A stretch of 64,000 nucleotides of DNA from Wolfiporia cocos (GCA_029448655.1 JACCLO010000012.1:1302001-1366000), one strand, 5' to 3'. Positions 1-12,838 are shown, counted from the stretch's first letter. Numbers and translations: made by a program. Notes: a model not told the origin generated them from the letters alone.

Positions 1-3000
1 CCGTCCCGTCCACGTCCTTCCCCTCCCCGTCCGGCGCGCACCGCCTCACGCGCCCCGCGCCGCGCGCCCGATGCCATCTGGCCTTCCATGCGCTGCCGCG
101 GATCGAGATCCGCTGGGCGTGCAGGGCTGCGCTGCGGGGCAAGCGGGCGACAGGACGCGTTTGTCTGCGCTGCGCGGGGCGGGTGCGCGCCGGCACTGCG
201 GAGCGCCGAGCGAGGAGGGCGGCGCGCGGGACACCCCGAGCGGAAAGAGGCCGGGCCGCGCAAAAAACCAAAAAAAGCCGAGCGAGGGAACACGGACTCG
301 AACGCAAAGACGGAGGAGGCACGCTGGCGCGCGGAGATGTGCGTGCGGCAGACGTGCGTGCATGGGAACGCCCGCGCAGAGCTGCTGCCGTACCAGCGCA
401 CGGGACGCGGGACGCGGCAGAGCTGGGGGCTATACCGCGTTTGCTCGGACTCGCCCGCGTCCTCCGCCAGCATCGCGCCCGAGCCAAGCCCAGATCCGAG
501 CGCTGTCAGACTTGGGCCACCACGACCGCGAGGAATGGACATCTGGATCGCGGGACACGCGTGCGTGCGGCCCCCGTCCCTTGGTCGTGGGCCTTGGCCG
601 CGCTGCAGAGCCCGCTCGCGCTTCCCCGCGCGCCCGGTACCAGTCTGCCTCGCCTCGCTGCCAATGCCTGCTTGCCGGTACCCGCGCACTGCTGATCACC
701 GTGCGTGCGACGCCTGGAACACGATCGGCCGGCACCCCCTTCCTGCCCTCCTCCCTTCCTCCTTTCCGCTCTGATGCAGATGCAGATGTGGATGCGGGTG
801 CGGGTGCGAGTGCAGATGCAGGCGACGACGGCCGCCAGAGCCCGAGCCCGAGCCCTGGCACCCCTTCTAGCCGTGATATGCACGACCGCACGACCAGCCG
901 GAAGACGCGCGGTCACCACCTCATCATCATTCCCACTCCAGAAGCAGACGCAGCCTGCACCGCACAGCGCCGCGGCCGCAGCTCAAAACAGCCCTGGACT
1001 GGGACTGGCCCACGCACGCACCGCTGCGACGCGGAGATCGCCGTCGCGCATTGTTTTTTTTTCTGTTGTCTGACCGTTGCGAGGCGCGTCCGCGCACGTC
1101 GCCAGGTGTGCGGGAACGCGGAGCTACATGCGTAGCACCCTGCGGACCACCTGCCCTGGGATAGCAGGTGGCGTGGCGTACGGACCACGGGCGATGCACG
1201 GTCGGCCGTGGAAGCCCTGCTTCTGCTTCTGCTGCCCAGCGCCGCCCGTGGGACGCTGGGGATATGCGATCGCCGAATCGGCGTGCGATCTCTGTGCATA
1301 CGTGCGTCTGCGCTGTCGGCATCAATGATCTGTAGCCTGCATTGCGCGATCGGCAGACGGGGACGTAGATTAGAAAAATTAGACTGCTGGAGTGAAATTG
1401 CGCTGTGATGGGGCTGCCGGGCGCGCGGGGCGCCACCGGAAGGGGGGGAGTGCCCGTTTGTCCATGGAAGGAATTTATTGTTAGCTAGCGTGTCTGAGCC
1501 TGCCTGTGCAGAGGGGCATGTACGAAAATCGCATTTATCATTAGTGACGCACTAGTACGTGCGCGCTTCGGGCGTGTTTCGTCGCCGACTCCGTCCGCTC
1601 GCGGCGAGTCCTAGCGCGATCAGAGAGACATCGCATGCACATCACCCCCGACCACAGCATCCTCACCACTGAGTATGAGGCTCTGCACCATCGGCCCCGT
1701 CCTACGTTGATCCCCGCGCGACAAATATCCGTGCCGAGAAGGGGTCACATGCCCGCATTCCCCACGCCCGAAGCGGAAAGGTGTCGACGTGGTCGCGTTG
1801 GAGCCCTCGACGGGCTACCGGCGCGAGCCAGCGACGAAAGCGTCCCCCACCCGGTGGCGCGTACGCGAGCAGGCGCAACTGCTCCCGGCGCGACACCCAC
1901 ACGTAAACACGGCCGTGCGGGTCGCGATCCCGCACGCTAGCGACGGCGCCGCACACGAAAATAGCGCGAGCGAGTCCAAATTAGCCTCCGCGCCGGGCCC
2001 GCAGCGTTCTGGCGCGCGATCGATCCGCCGCTAGCGCGTCAGATGATCGGAAACGCGACGCGCGCGAGCCAGCCAGATGCGTCGCGCTGGCCGGGTGCGC
2101 CCGGGCGCGCCCGGCCTCGCCGCCGCGTATCGTGTATCGACGTGCACCCGAGGCCCCGCTTCCCAGCTGCCCGCCAGCGGATTGGAGTCTCGAAGCCGCG
2201 CTCGGGCTATATTTGCATCGTCCGCCTGCCGGGCGCCCCGCCCGCGCGCTTGTGTCCGTCGCGTGCGCCGTCCAGCGGTGCTATACGTACACCCCGCGTG
2301 CTTAGCGGACAGCGGCGTCCGCGTCGGATGTCGGAAATTAACGCACGCGTGCAGTGCGCAAAGCCAGAGCCCGGCGGCGGGCGCACGATGGTGGCCCGTG
2401 CGTCGCAGCCCGCGCACGGGACCTCGGACCCAATGGGCCTGATCCCGGCCCACTCTCGGCAGCTGGTGCGCCATTGTCTGATCTGCATCTGTGTGCGTGC
2501 TGGCGCACTATCATCGCCCCATTCAATCACGTATCACGCTCCTCTCCCCCGCTAGCCCATTCGCGGCTAGCGGGTCATCCAGGGTGCCAGTGGATCAGCC
2601 CGTGGCGCCAGCCTAGCTAGTTGGAGGAGTGCGGTCCACTACTACTCTCCACTCGGCATCACGAAGATCGCAGGTGAGTTCGAGGCATACCCACGGCCCC
2701 CAGCAGGCGACTCCTCGGGCTTCTGCTGTCACTGAAAGCCACCAGAAGTCCCAAGGGCCTGTATCGGTCAGGACGGTCGCCGATAATTAATTATCGTCCC
2801 ACAGACCAAAGAAGCGCACCGCCGCATCGGAGCCTTTCCATCGACGCTTCGGAGCCTCTCAGAAGGGTACGCTAGCCACTATATCACTCGAAGCCGAAGC
2901 CCGAAGCCCGCCGCAGATTCGGTGCGCGCGCACTTCCGTCGCAGAAGATCGGTCCCAAACATCCGCGACTTCTGCGATTGCGCAATTTCATGGCACTCCC

Positions 3001-3586
3001 GCCGGCCGGAATCGTGGGTGCAAGATCGTGTATACGTCTTTTGTGCTGCCGATCGAGTACATTCTAGGCGCTGTGGTCGCGTGTGAACAACAAGTCGTAG
3101 CGAAACAAATACAATCGCAAAAATATCCAGATCCATGGTATACATATCCGTGATTAATCATGAGAAGATGAAGCATGTCCGCCTACAGCGAGGCGCAAGC
3201 TATTGATACAACTTCATCAAAGAAAGAAGGGGAAAATGGTCGTGGATCGTCTAAACAAATTCTGTTCGCGTCCGCACGCTGGGTCGCAAGCAAATGCAGC
3301 GCGCGAGCCAAGCCAGACGGTGGTCGCATCACGGAAGCTCGCGCGAGCCAGCTGCAGAGGAGAGCAAGACAAAGAAAGCACCGGCCGCCTGACAACCGCC
3401 ACCGCCCCCTTCCCTCCTGCCAATCGCCCTACCGCCATCTTCGCCGTCACCACGACCCTGGCCGCTGTCGAATGTGATCCCCAGACAGAAGCCCAATTCG
3501 CCTCCACGCCACCATCACCATCACCATCGACGCCGCCGCTCGTCACGACACTCATCCTGCTTCCACCCGAGCAAGAGCCCAATGAC
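1..3586. other. GC-rich region without a supported gene
   Basis: No gene is supported here. The first 2.6 kb is clearly richer in G+C than the rest of the window, so long open frames occur on both strands. Their translations are Arg/Ala/Pro-rich and low in complexity, they overlap one another antisense, and they show no domain, signal peptide or splice pattern. The stretch could hold the distal promoter or 5' end of a gene lying left of the window. The part from about 2.6 to 3.5 kb has ordinary base composition and also shows nothing recognisable. Confidence 0.6.
773..828. repeat. Short GATGCA/GGTGCG low-complexity tract
   Basis: Short units such as gatgca and ggtgcg recur imperfectly over about 55 bp. 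This is a simple low-complexity tract with no sign of function. Confidence 0.5.
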
Positions 3587-6500
3587 TCACTTGCGCCGCG
3601 GGGGCTCCGTCACGCGCGGCGGCGCGACGTGCAACTCCCGCTTGGCATTGGCCGCTGCGCCGCACCCTGCCGTGGGCACGGCGGAGCCCACAGCGCTCCA
3701 CGCGTCAGGGTACGTGCACCCCTTGATCGCCGTCGGCGCCGACGCCGTGTCGCTCGCGTCGTACCACCCGTTGCCCGTGCTCACCGTCGCCACCGTATAC
3801 GTCGCCGCGGGCGGGAGGCTCACGACGCTCGCGGTCGACGTGTACTGCGGCAGGTACGACTGCGACGCGGCGGGCACGTTCGCGATCGAGCTCGGCGGCC
3901 AGACGTCGTACTGCGAGACGGAGGACGCGACGACCGTGCCCGCGCCGGCGCCGCCTGTGGCCCAGGACGCGTAGGACTCGTTCCATGGCTGGGGGTCGAC
4001 GCCGAGCGACTCGCACGTCCCCGAGGCGCTGCGCGGGTCGGCGGGCACCCATCCGTGCTCGAGCCCGAGCTTGTACGACCACAGCGGCGCCTGCACGCTG
4101 TTTGTCGTGGACGAGTTGCCGATCTAAACAGTCGCACTAGCCGTTATTACGTACGCACACACAATAGGACGGGGCCGCGCACCTTCCACGTCCAGAAAAA
4201 CCAGTCCCCGAGCGCGTCCATGCTCGCCATTACAAATTCCTTGAGGCCGGCCTTCGTTTCATCGCTCCACATAGTGTAGTCCATCCAGTACTCGCAGTCT
4301 CCGCCGTAATCCGCCGAGACGTTTACGGCGCGGACCCATAGCCCGCAATCGTTGATCGCGCTGCTGAACTCTCCCGCGATCGTGACACCGAAGTCGACAC
4401 GGCTGCCGAGCAGAACCGCGATGTGTCATCCGCGCGAAGCGACACCGCCGACCAGCGCAAATACAATAATCGGTGGAGCGTTATCAGAACAAGGCCACTT
4501 CGTAATAGGGGGGGCTGGGCGCACCTAACGTTCATGCTCGCGCCCCACGATTGGCACGCCATCTTCGGCCACTGCCCGCCATATACGGAGCTGTTGTTCG
4601 ACCCGGTCGCGGTCACGTTGGCCGGCTCAGTATTCGGCTGATTGTCGAACGCAAAGTACGGGTGGGTATCTGCTCGATCGGAGCGGAGCCGTGCGCACGT
4701 GACAGAGACACAGCCGTCCCGGTGGGGCACACGAATAACGCCACAACGCGAACATCACGCCGATTGCAGCGCCGCACAGATGAGAGAAGACGTGTTGATA
4801 TCAGCGACGCGAAAAGGGCCGCGGGAGAAGACACGCACCGAGCGCAATCCTGTCGGAGCCCTGCAAGAAGCCTGCCCAGCTGGCGACGCCCTCAAAGCCA
4901 TCGTGGATTGCTATGTACGGCCCGTGTCCCTCCCCGATGCCCGTGATGTTGCGGATCATGTCGTGCGCGCGCAGATAGCTGAATGGCACCATCAGAATCA
5001 AAGGTCCGTGCAGAGATAGGAACAACGCACAAGGTGGTGAGGGTGTCCTTGCCGATAGTCGTCAGAAGCGGTTCATTGACAATGCTGAAAATAGGCACGA
5101 CAGGCTGGTACTCGGACTGCAAAGAGACGTTGGTTACCCGTGCAGCAACTATCATCGGAATACAGAACGGACCTGCGAAATGAACTCTGCAATGACGCGA
5201 ATGTATTCGAGTGCACGCTCCGCATTGGCAACGCCCATGACGCCGTTCAGGAAGTTTACCATACCCAACTTGCCCGAGTGGTTGTACCCTGACTACGGGT
5301 GAGCCGGCTACCATACAAAGAATTTGTATTCTCACCATTCTGCGAGCCCGGGATGGTGTGCAAATCTAGATTGACGCGGAGGCCATACTTGCGCGCCCAT
5401 CCAAGGATACGCAGGATGTACGGCCAGCAGGTCCGTGCAAGGAACGGCTCTGCGACAGTCGTCCCATTTGCATACACGCCGACGTCGTCCCACACGTCGA
5501 TCGCCCAGAATGGGATCGGCAGCCGGATCCAGTTCAGGCCGGCGCCCACGATCTCCGCAATGTCTTGCTCGGTGATGAACGTCGCATAGTGGTCCTCCAT
5601 GACCTCTGTGATGTTACTGCGCGCGCGCAGGCTCGTGTCGAGCGTCCACTCGTCCTCGGAGCCCGGGTTTGCCTGGAACAGCGACGGGGAGATGAACGGC
5701 TCCATCTCGAATAGCCCGCCGAGGTTCACGCCGAAGATCCGGTTCGTGCTCCAATTCCAGGGCTCTGACAGCGGGGGTGTCCATGAGTTTGGCCGCGCCG
5801 AGTTGTTGAACGGATTCCGTGGGTCGTACACCCCTATTTTGCGATGCGGAGATGGTACGGTCAGCAACTGTTACGATGCCAGGCGCCTATATTGCAAGAT
5901 GCTTGCGAATTACCACAACGGGGAGCCGCAAAGAATGATATCACCAATACAAGTAAGCCCGTTTGACATGGTGCCCCGGAGGCACAACCATCAAACACGT
6001 CGCCGTGTCAGCGCCCATCGGCGACCTGGCCCATCCACATCATTTACGCCGCACTCACTAAGAGCAGCCACTCCAAACGCCGCCGCTTTGAATTACAGAC
6101 GGCAGGCAGGAGCAAAATGGAGCAATTGCAATTGTGCTCGCCGACTACGGGGCGCTCTGTCCCAAGTCGAGTAGCCGGTATCTCAGCGCGCAACACGCCA
6201 TGATGTCCGTGTGCACACGAGAATAACCCAGGCTGACGGGCCCACACGAAAAGTGTATCGCCACTCGCTGGTGCACATCCCCGGGCAGAAAACTTCACGC
6301 ACACCCTCGCAACGTCAACGCGTCCGACTCCGCGGCCCCACGTCGAGGCGCCGGTCCGTGCGACGCGTCGCACGTGCCCACGCGTCGCAGTTTATCACAC
6401 GCGTTGGCGCCCGCAAAGACCAAGCGGAGAATGGAAGCGAAGCATCACCACGCCTTTCTCACAAAGGTGCATGAATACAAGCAAGAAACAACAAACACGC

Positions 6501-7118
6501 ACAGTACCCGCCAAAGTTGTTCACGTAAGTGAACTTGGTGCCGTCCTCCGTGACGACCGTGCTGCCGTTTCCGCCACTGGTCGCACCGGTTGGGCTCTCC
6601 GGGTTCGAGTTGCTCGCGCTCGCGCTCGAATTGTGGTCTCTATGGGGCTTCACACCGACGAACCATACCGGGAGGACGACGACGAGGACGACGATGGCGA
6701 GCGCTGCGAAGGCAGCGAGCCAGAACACCGGACGTTTGTACCACGGACGCTTCCCCGCACCGCGCGCGTTGCGCTCCGTGAGGGCCTCGTCCGACCCTAT
6801 GTTCGCAGCTTCTTTGGACGCAGGAGGAGCGGCAGCTGCTCCCGCCGGGACGAGGGGCGCAGCGTTTTCGAGGACGTCCGACGAGGCGGCAGACGGCTGT
6901 GTGCCCTCTGCCAGGACGCCAGGGGTGGCGAGCGACGGGTCGCGCGGCGTCGAAGGGATGGACGCATCAGGCACTGGGTAAACGTGCTCCTGCGGAACAT
7001 ACGGCGTGCCCATGTTGGGCTGGGAGTCGGCGCGCCCGAACTCAGAGGCGGGTCTCGGCTCGGCGAACGGGTTCTGCGGCGGCGCGAGGCCGGGCGTCTC
7101 GTGCTCTTCGGCGGACAT
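3587..7118 (-). CDS. Membrane-anchored GH5 exo-1,3-beta-glucanase
   Basis: This is a glycoside hydrolase family 5 enzyme of the fungal exo-1,3-beta-glucanase type, which trims cell-wall beta-1,3-glucan. The model has eight exons: 7118-6503, 5833-5336, 5288-5173, 5116-5031, 4978-4839, 4669-4525, 4402-4183 and 4123-3587. All phases agree and give 785 aa. About 160 polar cytoplasmic residues are followed by one membrane segment (FWLAAFAALAIVVLVVVLPV), so it is a type II membrane protein with the catalytic domain outside. The Glu of SIVNEP is the expected acid/base and the Glu of TIAGEFS the expected nucleophile. Other family motifs are GVNLGGLFEMEPFI, RLPIPFWAI, NLDLHTIPGSQNG and DTHPYFAF. The tail is Ser/Thr/Ala-rich. 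Splicing exon 1 to exon 2 creates the family motif FGGYWV, which fixes that junction even though the intron is 669 bp. The enzyme could act in wall remodelling rather than nutrition. Confidence 0.93.
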
Positions 7119-7923
7119 GGCTGCGCGAGTGTGTGCGGCGTACGCGTGGCCCTGGCTGCTTCGGTGCAAGTGTGGACTGGCGCGCAATCCGGCGTGCTAC
7201 AACGGTGGTCAGCCTCGGGAGCGTCGCGACGTGTCCGGCGGTTTCTTCGAGTCCCCTGAGGAAGGCCAGAGATGGAGGGATGAGAGAAGAGACCCCGCTG
7301 AGCAACGCGATGACTGCGCGGAACCAGCAGGTCTCAAGTGCGAACGCGGTGGAGCTGAAAGTACGTGCCTAAAATAGCCTCGTCATATAGCAACCGTGGA
7401 GCGTATTCAGAGCCAGAACAGCTCGGTACGTGTAATCTCTGCATGCCAACGGCCGGGCAGTCGGTACAGCATACACAGCAGAACAGCATGGCAGGACCGC
7501 TCGACAATGGGGACAGCAGTGAGTACGGTCGAAAGCGTCGTCAGCAGCGGTGAGAACGCAGTCGCACGAGAGATGTTCATGTTTCGCGCGCACGACACGC
7601 GCACTTTGACCATGACATCACTCTGGCGCTAACACCTCGGCTAATCCGGCTGGGACGAGCCTCATATGTGACGTCGCCTGCAGATTGTTCTGGAGCGGTG
7701 AATAAACATGCTAACAACCGAATGACGAAGATATCGATGGGTATGTCGGCAGTAATAGCGATGGGTCGACCGGTCATTAACCCATTCCGCGATCTAGGCA
7801 TGCACGGAATTCTACCCCATGATTGAGCAAGAAAAATACCACGTAAGTACGAACATGCATCTATGTCGTTACATCAACGCGTATGTGTACAACAAGTATG
7901 TTAAAACATATTGGTCGTGCCGC
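7119..7923. other. Intergenic, no gene seen
   Basis: This is the upstream region of the glucanase and the 3' flank of P450-1, both of which lie on the minus strand. Short similarity to the 3' flank of P450-2 persists to roughly 7.72 kb. Nothing else is recognisable. Confidence 0.5.
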
Positions 7924-9963
7924 TCAGGCATCAACGACTTGGCGTCTTCTAAATAGCACCTTGGCCTTGGAAGAGAGCATGGCTGAGGCGCCGATCATCA
8001 CATTCTCTGGAAGAGACCCGTCCCCTCCCATCTTTACGTCGTATTTGAGAAGAAGATTGGCGATGAAGATCTTGATAACAATTGCCGCAAAGAATCGTCC
8101 CGGACTGTTGAGTGCATCGTCAAGACTGACGAAGAGGCTCCGCGTGCGTACATAACGTACCATGCGCGCTTACCGTGACCAAAGACGATGTACTCTGGGG
8201 ACGTGTTGACAAGCTGGTGCTTCGCAGATTGACCGGCCTGGTCTCGCTTGTCGGAGAACCGGAATGGTTTGAACATATCCGCGTCTTCGTATAGAGTACT
8301 GTCGCGGTGGGTCGCTGCCGGTGCAGCATAGATGTGCACGCCGGCGGGGACAACAGTCCCGTCTGAGAAAGTCACCGTCTTCAAGGCCTTGCGGCGGAGA
8401 CTGGCTAGAATCGAGGGGGAGGTGCACTGTGAGCTCGATATGTAACGACATCTCGGGGAGGCGCCGCACCAATGCTCAGCCCTTGCCAGCGAAGTGTCTC
8501 CTTGAGGAAGCTATCCAGCTTCCACATTGAGTTGACTGAGCCTCTGGTCCAGCCTTCTGCCCTGGTTGCACTTAATACGTCCTCCCTGAGAGCTTCGATG
8601 CACTCTGGCTGGCTCGCAATATGGAACAGCGTCGCAGTCGCAGTCTGTGGCTCGCTTTGTGAGTCGCGAGTGCCGCCTAAAAATGGTACTAAACGTACTG
8701 CGCTTGACGTATGCACAGCTGTAAAATTGGCCATCAGGATGTTGATCAAAATAGTTTCCATAGAGCCTCCTAAATCTCGGGCTCCTTTGACTATCCGCAT
8801 GAGGAAGTCATCCTAATGGTCTGTTAAGTGCGACAATACATAGAACGTATTTCGCCTTACTGGCTTCTCTTTGCACCCATTGCCATATTCATCCAAACTC
8901 AGCTGACGATGAGCGATGGTCTCGCTCAGGTAATGTTTCAAGTGCCTCGTTGCGCGGGCTCTCCAAGGCAACATGTTACCGATCAGGCTGTGCAGACACA
9001 TATCAGTATGGTAAACCTTCTAGAATGTCAAAGCATATACGGTTTCAAAAGCTTTGGAAATAGGTCCAAGATGATTTTCGCCTTGATGACGTCGGACGCG
9101 TAATTGGCAACGATCTTCAGATACCCAGGCTCACGGCCTGCATGATAATTCGTCCCCGTTCGGCAGTCACAAACTGGGCACTGACTCACAGACAGGAGCA
9201 CCGATGAACACTCGGTTAACGATACGCGCAACCACATTTGACATGAAATTGGGCAAATTCGTCAGCTCGACCCAATCTGTAAAGCAATATGAGAGAACCT
9301 GGCTATCAACAACGAGTGGGATTACCAGACTCCTGAGGAAAGAGCTCCTCGAACACAAGCCCAACCTCATCGGCGACGGTCGGGATGACACCAGAAAGAT
9401 CGCGCACGAGTAGACTGTGGATGGTTGGAATGGTCAAGTCGTGTTCGGGAGCACCGAAGCTGTATTCCGTGTAGATCCACTGATCGAAGCAGGATCAAGC
9501 AACATTCTGTGGCACATGAGGTTTCCGCAACTGACTACTAACCTCGTCTATAGCCTCCTCAATTGAAACAACGTCACCCGGAAGCCTACGTAGCTCATCG
9601 TTCATTTCTGGACCACTAACATATACCATCCATCGGTCCCATGTGGCAATCTTGAACACCTTGTGCTGAGTAGCACAATCGTTGGATGCATTTGAACTTT
9701 GTCATGGTGGTCTACGTACTCTGGCGTATCCTTCTTCCACCATCTGTCGCGCATTGCGAAGGAATCTGAACGCGGAGTAATATGATAAGACTGGCAGAGA
9801 ATGTCCTATCGTGGGTATGGAGTGAATCTGGTGTCAATTTGAGGACCAATGTCGTATTCTTCAACCATCAGCGTGAACGTACCGGATTCCATCTATGCCG
9901 CAAGATGAACACAACCAATAAGACAAAGAAGACAACGAGCAAAGTATGGGGGTGACAGTCCAT
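7924..9963 (-). CDS. Cytochrome P450 monooxygenase (P450-1)
   Basis: This is a microsomal class II P450 of the basidiomycete type often labelled ent-kaurene-oxidase-like; the substrate is unknown. It starts at 9963 (MDCHPHTLLVVFFVLLVV), giving a short lumenal tail and one membrane anchor, and has about a dozen exons and roughly 490 aa. Every exon I checked is open and joins in phase. Visible motifs are the I-helix NFTAVHTSS, the K-helix ExxR in FLKETLRWQG, the PERF-region FKPFRFSD, and the heme loop FGHGKRACPGRFF. The heme-ligand Cys codon is split by the last intron (TG|T). The gene is very similar to P450-2 even in its introns, so it is one arm of the inverted duplication. No inactivating change was seen. 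Confidence 0.93.
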
Positions 9964-10608
9964 GACATAAGTGGGGTGTAGTGAATCGATGTCGCTAGCC
10001 TTTTATTTTTGCTTGGCTGTTATCACATCCACTCAGCGGCTACGACTAATCACCGATCAAAGATATGGACGACGCTCATACCCATTTCCAATCGGACGAT
10101 CTCGGCAGAATTGGTGGGTCGAATAGGGGGTGGTTCAGTGCTTGAAAACCACTCAAAACTCATTTGATATGGTGACCTGCAACGGGTAAGGTGTGCTGAC
10201 TTCGCTTAAGCACGCCTGGGTCTATCGTTAGCGAGATTGATACTGGGAACCGTGGACTTGACTAATTGACGCCAGGCCAGAAACAGTCGCACCTCGAACC
10301 CTGCATGTTTGGAAGCGGGGATTACTACGCACTGTTCAACCCCCCCTTCCCCTCGCAGTATGTTACTCCTCGCACATAGCTCACTATGTTGGGGCTGATC
10401 ACGAACCTAAGATGTCAAGCCATTAGAGAAATTAAATCGCCGACGAGCGCGAGTCCAGTTTGATATGACGCACGCGATGTGGAACCGATATCAATTTAGA
10501 TTGACACCCGGTTATCAATGTTCGGCTGCTCATACAGTCAGTAGTCAAAGGCTAAGCAGTCAACTGTCGGATCCGAATGCAACTCAGAATACTTATGTAA
10601 GAGCATAG
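9964..10608. other. P450-1 promoter and conserved spacer
   Basis: There is no gene here. The segment aligns colinearly with 47.25-47.95 kb upstream of P450-2, including a shared agccaagc-containing stretch directly before both start codons. It therefore probably holds the P450 promoter. Nothing else is recognisable. Confidence 0.55.
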
Positions 10609-11017
10609 CTATAAGTGCTCCGTACCACGTGCAGAAAGCATTCGGCCGTCGTCGAAAATGTCAGCTGGCGGAGATTTGCTGAGTATATCAAGCCAAGCAG
10701 TTGACTTGCGCTCGCCGGAAACCTCAGAACGATCTTGACTCACACTAGATGGTGCATGTACCTCAGATGATGTGTAGAACAAGGAGATGTCCGCTGCGAT
10801 CTGCGCAGTCAGATGAGAGAGATTCTGGGTCAAGCATCAGCGCCCTCACCTTTGAACACAGCGAGTACGGAAGCGCCGCCGATCTCAAGCATTTACTAGG
10901 CGAGCATGTGAACATATTACCCTTTGGGTGACATGCGAAGGGAATAACATGAATCAGGTGGTGTACTTCGCCGTCGGATCCGACTCTACTATGAACAGCT
11001 TCGATTTTGAATGACAA
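10609..11017 (-). CDS. Possible small two-exon gene, unrecognised
   Basis: An open frame starts at 11017 (MSFKIEAVHSRVGSDGEVHH) and runs to a GTGAGG donor. After a short intron ending in GCGCAG it reopens as IAADISLFYTSSEVHAPSS and ends at 10609, giving about 120 aa. The frame joins in phase. The second exon has a recognisable homologue in duplication copy B (QVAVDTFYASSGVHVSS near 47.09-47.15 kb), which is why I list it. I recognise no domain. It may instead be non-coding DNA that is similar only because it was duplicated. Confidence 0.3.
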
Positions 11018-11795
11018 GATAGTGAAAACGCTGGATATGGCGGCCCCGAAAACTGGCGGCGTATCGGCTTCCTAGTCCAACGTTCAGTAAACGCAATCTC
11101 ACTATGAGAGCCGATACCACACCTCAACGTCGCTCCTTGCGGGCCGTTGTGCACAGCCTTGGTCGTAGCCTTGCTCCATTTAGCTGTGATAGACTATGGC
11201 TCAGCGAAATCAATTAGGACACTGATCGAGGGATACGGACAGCTAGAAGGGCATTGCAACATTCCCGTAGACCATACCGGAGAATGATCACAGGTGTGTT
11301 GCTGAAAGAGAGGTTCATGAGTGGTCACTAGCAGCAATGGTGGAGCTCTAGGTATCGAAACAGCAGCGAGACCTTTCGTAGCACATCAGCCTCAAACGAA
11401 AGCAACAGCTCTGCATATTCAAGTTTGGAGATGGCGAGACAGCTGTATGACTTCGTGGCGCTCATATTCTGCGATATGCACCTGAGGTATGTAGGGACAG
11501 CGATTGTGTTGGCCTACCATATGCTCGCGATTCAGACTGAAAGCAAGAATGGGAGTGTCTCGCCGATCGACATCCATGACCGCCCCTGGCATCCGCACTG
11601 ACATCATCATTGCAAGCACGACTGATCAAAACGGCTTGCATGAGCTATGAAAGGAACCGGTCATCCCAGCATCATATTTTTATATCGCCTGCCAAATCGC
11701 TCCCGTCAGTATTGCCTTGATGATTGAGAAGAAAGTCGCATACCATCGGTATATAAGTGGATGTAATATATACTGATCTCTTTCATTATCAATTA
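11018..11795. other. Intergenic between small ORF and GEP4 3' end
   Basis: No gene, repeat or RNA was recognised. I saw no clear counterpart in duplication copy B, where the equivalent position holds several kilobases of different sequence. Confidence 0.5.
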
Positions 11796-12838
11796 TCATG
11801 CCTTGCCCAAGCGGATCTTACCAAGCCACCTCCTCAGTATGCCTTCCTTCTCCTGGTGTATGTCTGCCTTTGGAGGCATTTTAACAAACCTACTCAGCTC
11901 CTTGCTAGGTTGGTCTCCGTTACGAGCAATCCACCTCTTAACACCTCGCAGGATCCCTTGCTCAATAGCGCGTACAACCAACCCCTCGCGCTTCCATATG
12001 CTGGTCGTCCACACCGCCAGCGGACCCGTCCTACCTGCCGGCCCATTCTCCTTTCCCTCATTCTCCTGCTCCGATGCAGCATTGCGATGGGGGGAGGAAG
12101 AAGACCTGTATCGCGCCATGCGGTTCGCAAGCACGACGTCAGTCATCAGTCTGTCCCCAACAACGATCAGCTCCGCGTCCCGCACAGGCGCAGGCAGGGA
12201 TGCGAAGTACGCGCGAATGGAGGCGATGCATGCATAGCTGGGCTTGGGGGAGGCATGCCGGAGGACAGGGACGGAGAGCGCGTGTGAGACTGCTTCGGCC
12301 TGATAGGGAGATCGAAATTGTGTAAAAGAGAGGAGGAAATGAAAGGACGAACCTGGATCTCGCCTGCGTCAAAATGCGAGCCTGCTGAATTGCTGACAAC
12401 CAAGACGTTTCCTTCGCCGAATGTCTCATGGCATTCCTTCCAACATTCCTGCATACATACTCAGTTCAGTATATGTCCAACAGTGCACATCCAACGACGG
12501 CGCGATAGGTACAGAAACAACGAACCGTCAGCTCTCGAACAAGCCCATCTCTGTGTGGAATTGTCTAAATATGTCCAATAAGCAAGAGCATGGGGCCTTG
12601 ACAACACCTGTACGTACTAGACAATTATCCTTGTCGAACACCGCTCCGCGATATCCTGCGCGCTTAAGTGCCGGAAAGTCAAGCTGGCGGATATCTTGCT
12701 GCAAGTAATGACATATCAGCCATCTGTATGAGTATACCTCTGTCGCCCCTGACCTGTTACCGCAATAGATGGTAGAATGAGACGCGGGTTCACCAGAAGG
12801 TGGAAAGGTATGAGTGCGCCGGGGATGTTTAATGGCAT
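11796..12838 (-). CDS. GEP4: Mitochondrial phosphatidylglycerophosphatase (Gep4)
   Basis: This is a HAD-type phosphatase that dephosphorylates phosphatidylglycerophosphate in the mitochondrial matrix, the step before cardiolipin synthesis. The start MPLNIPGALIPFHLLVNPRL aligns with the start of yeast Gep4. The first exons are 12838-12761 and 12698-12618; a short exon encoding TIPHRDGLVRELT follows, then two more. Family motifs are the nucleophile loop AVFDKDNC, the SN motif VVSNSAGS, the Lys-containing RHASPKPS, and the acidic motif VVGDRLMTDV. The last exon carries a Ser/Glu/Lys insertion before the conserved GPLAVWTTSIWKRE and a basic C-terminus, for roughly 280 aa. It is the only intact copy in the window; the duplicate at 43.2 kb is a relic. 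Confidence 0.92.

Noticed and set aside
71..1135. 354-codon open frame on the plus strand
   Set aside because: Arg/Ala/Pro-rich translation in a GC-rich region, overlapped by equally long frames on both strands; no domain or splice pattern.
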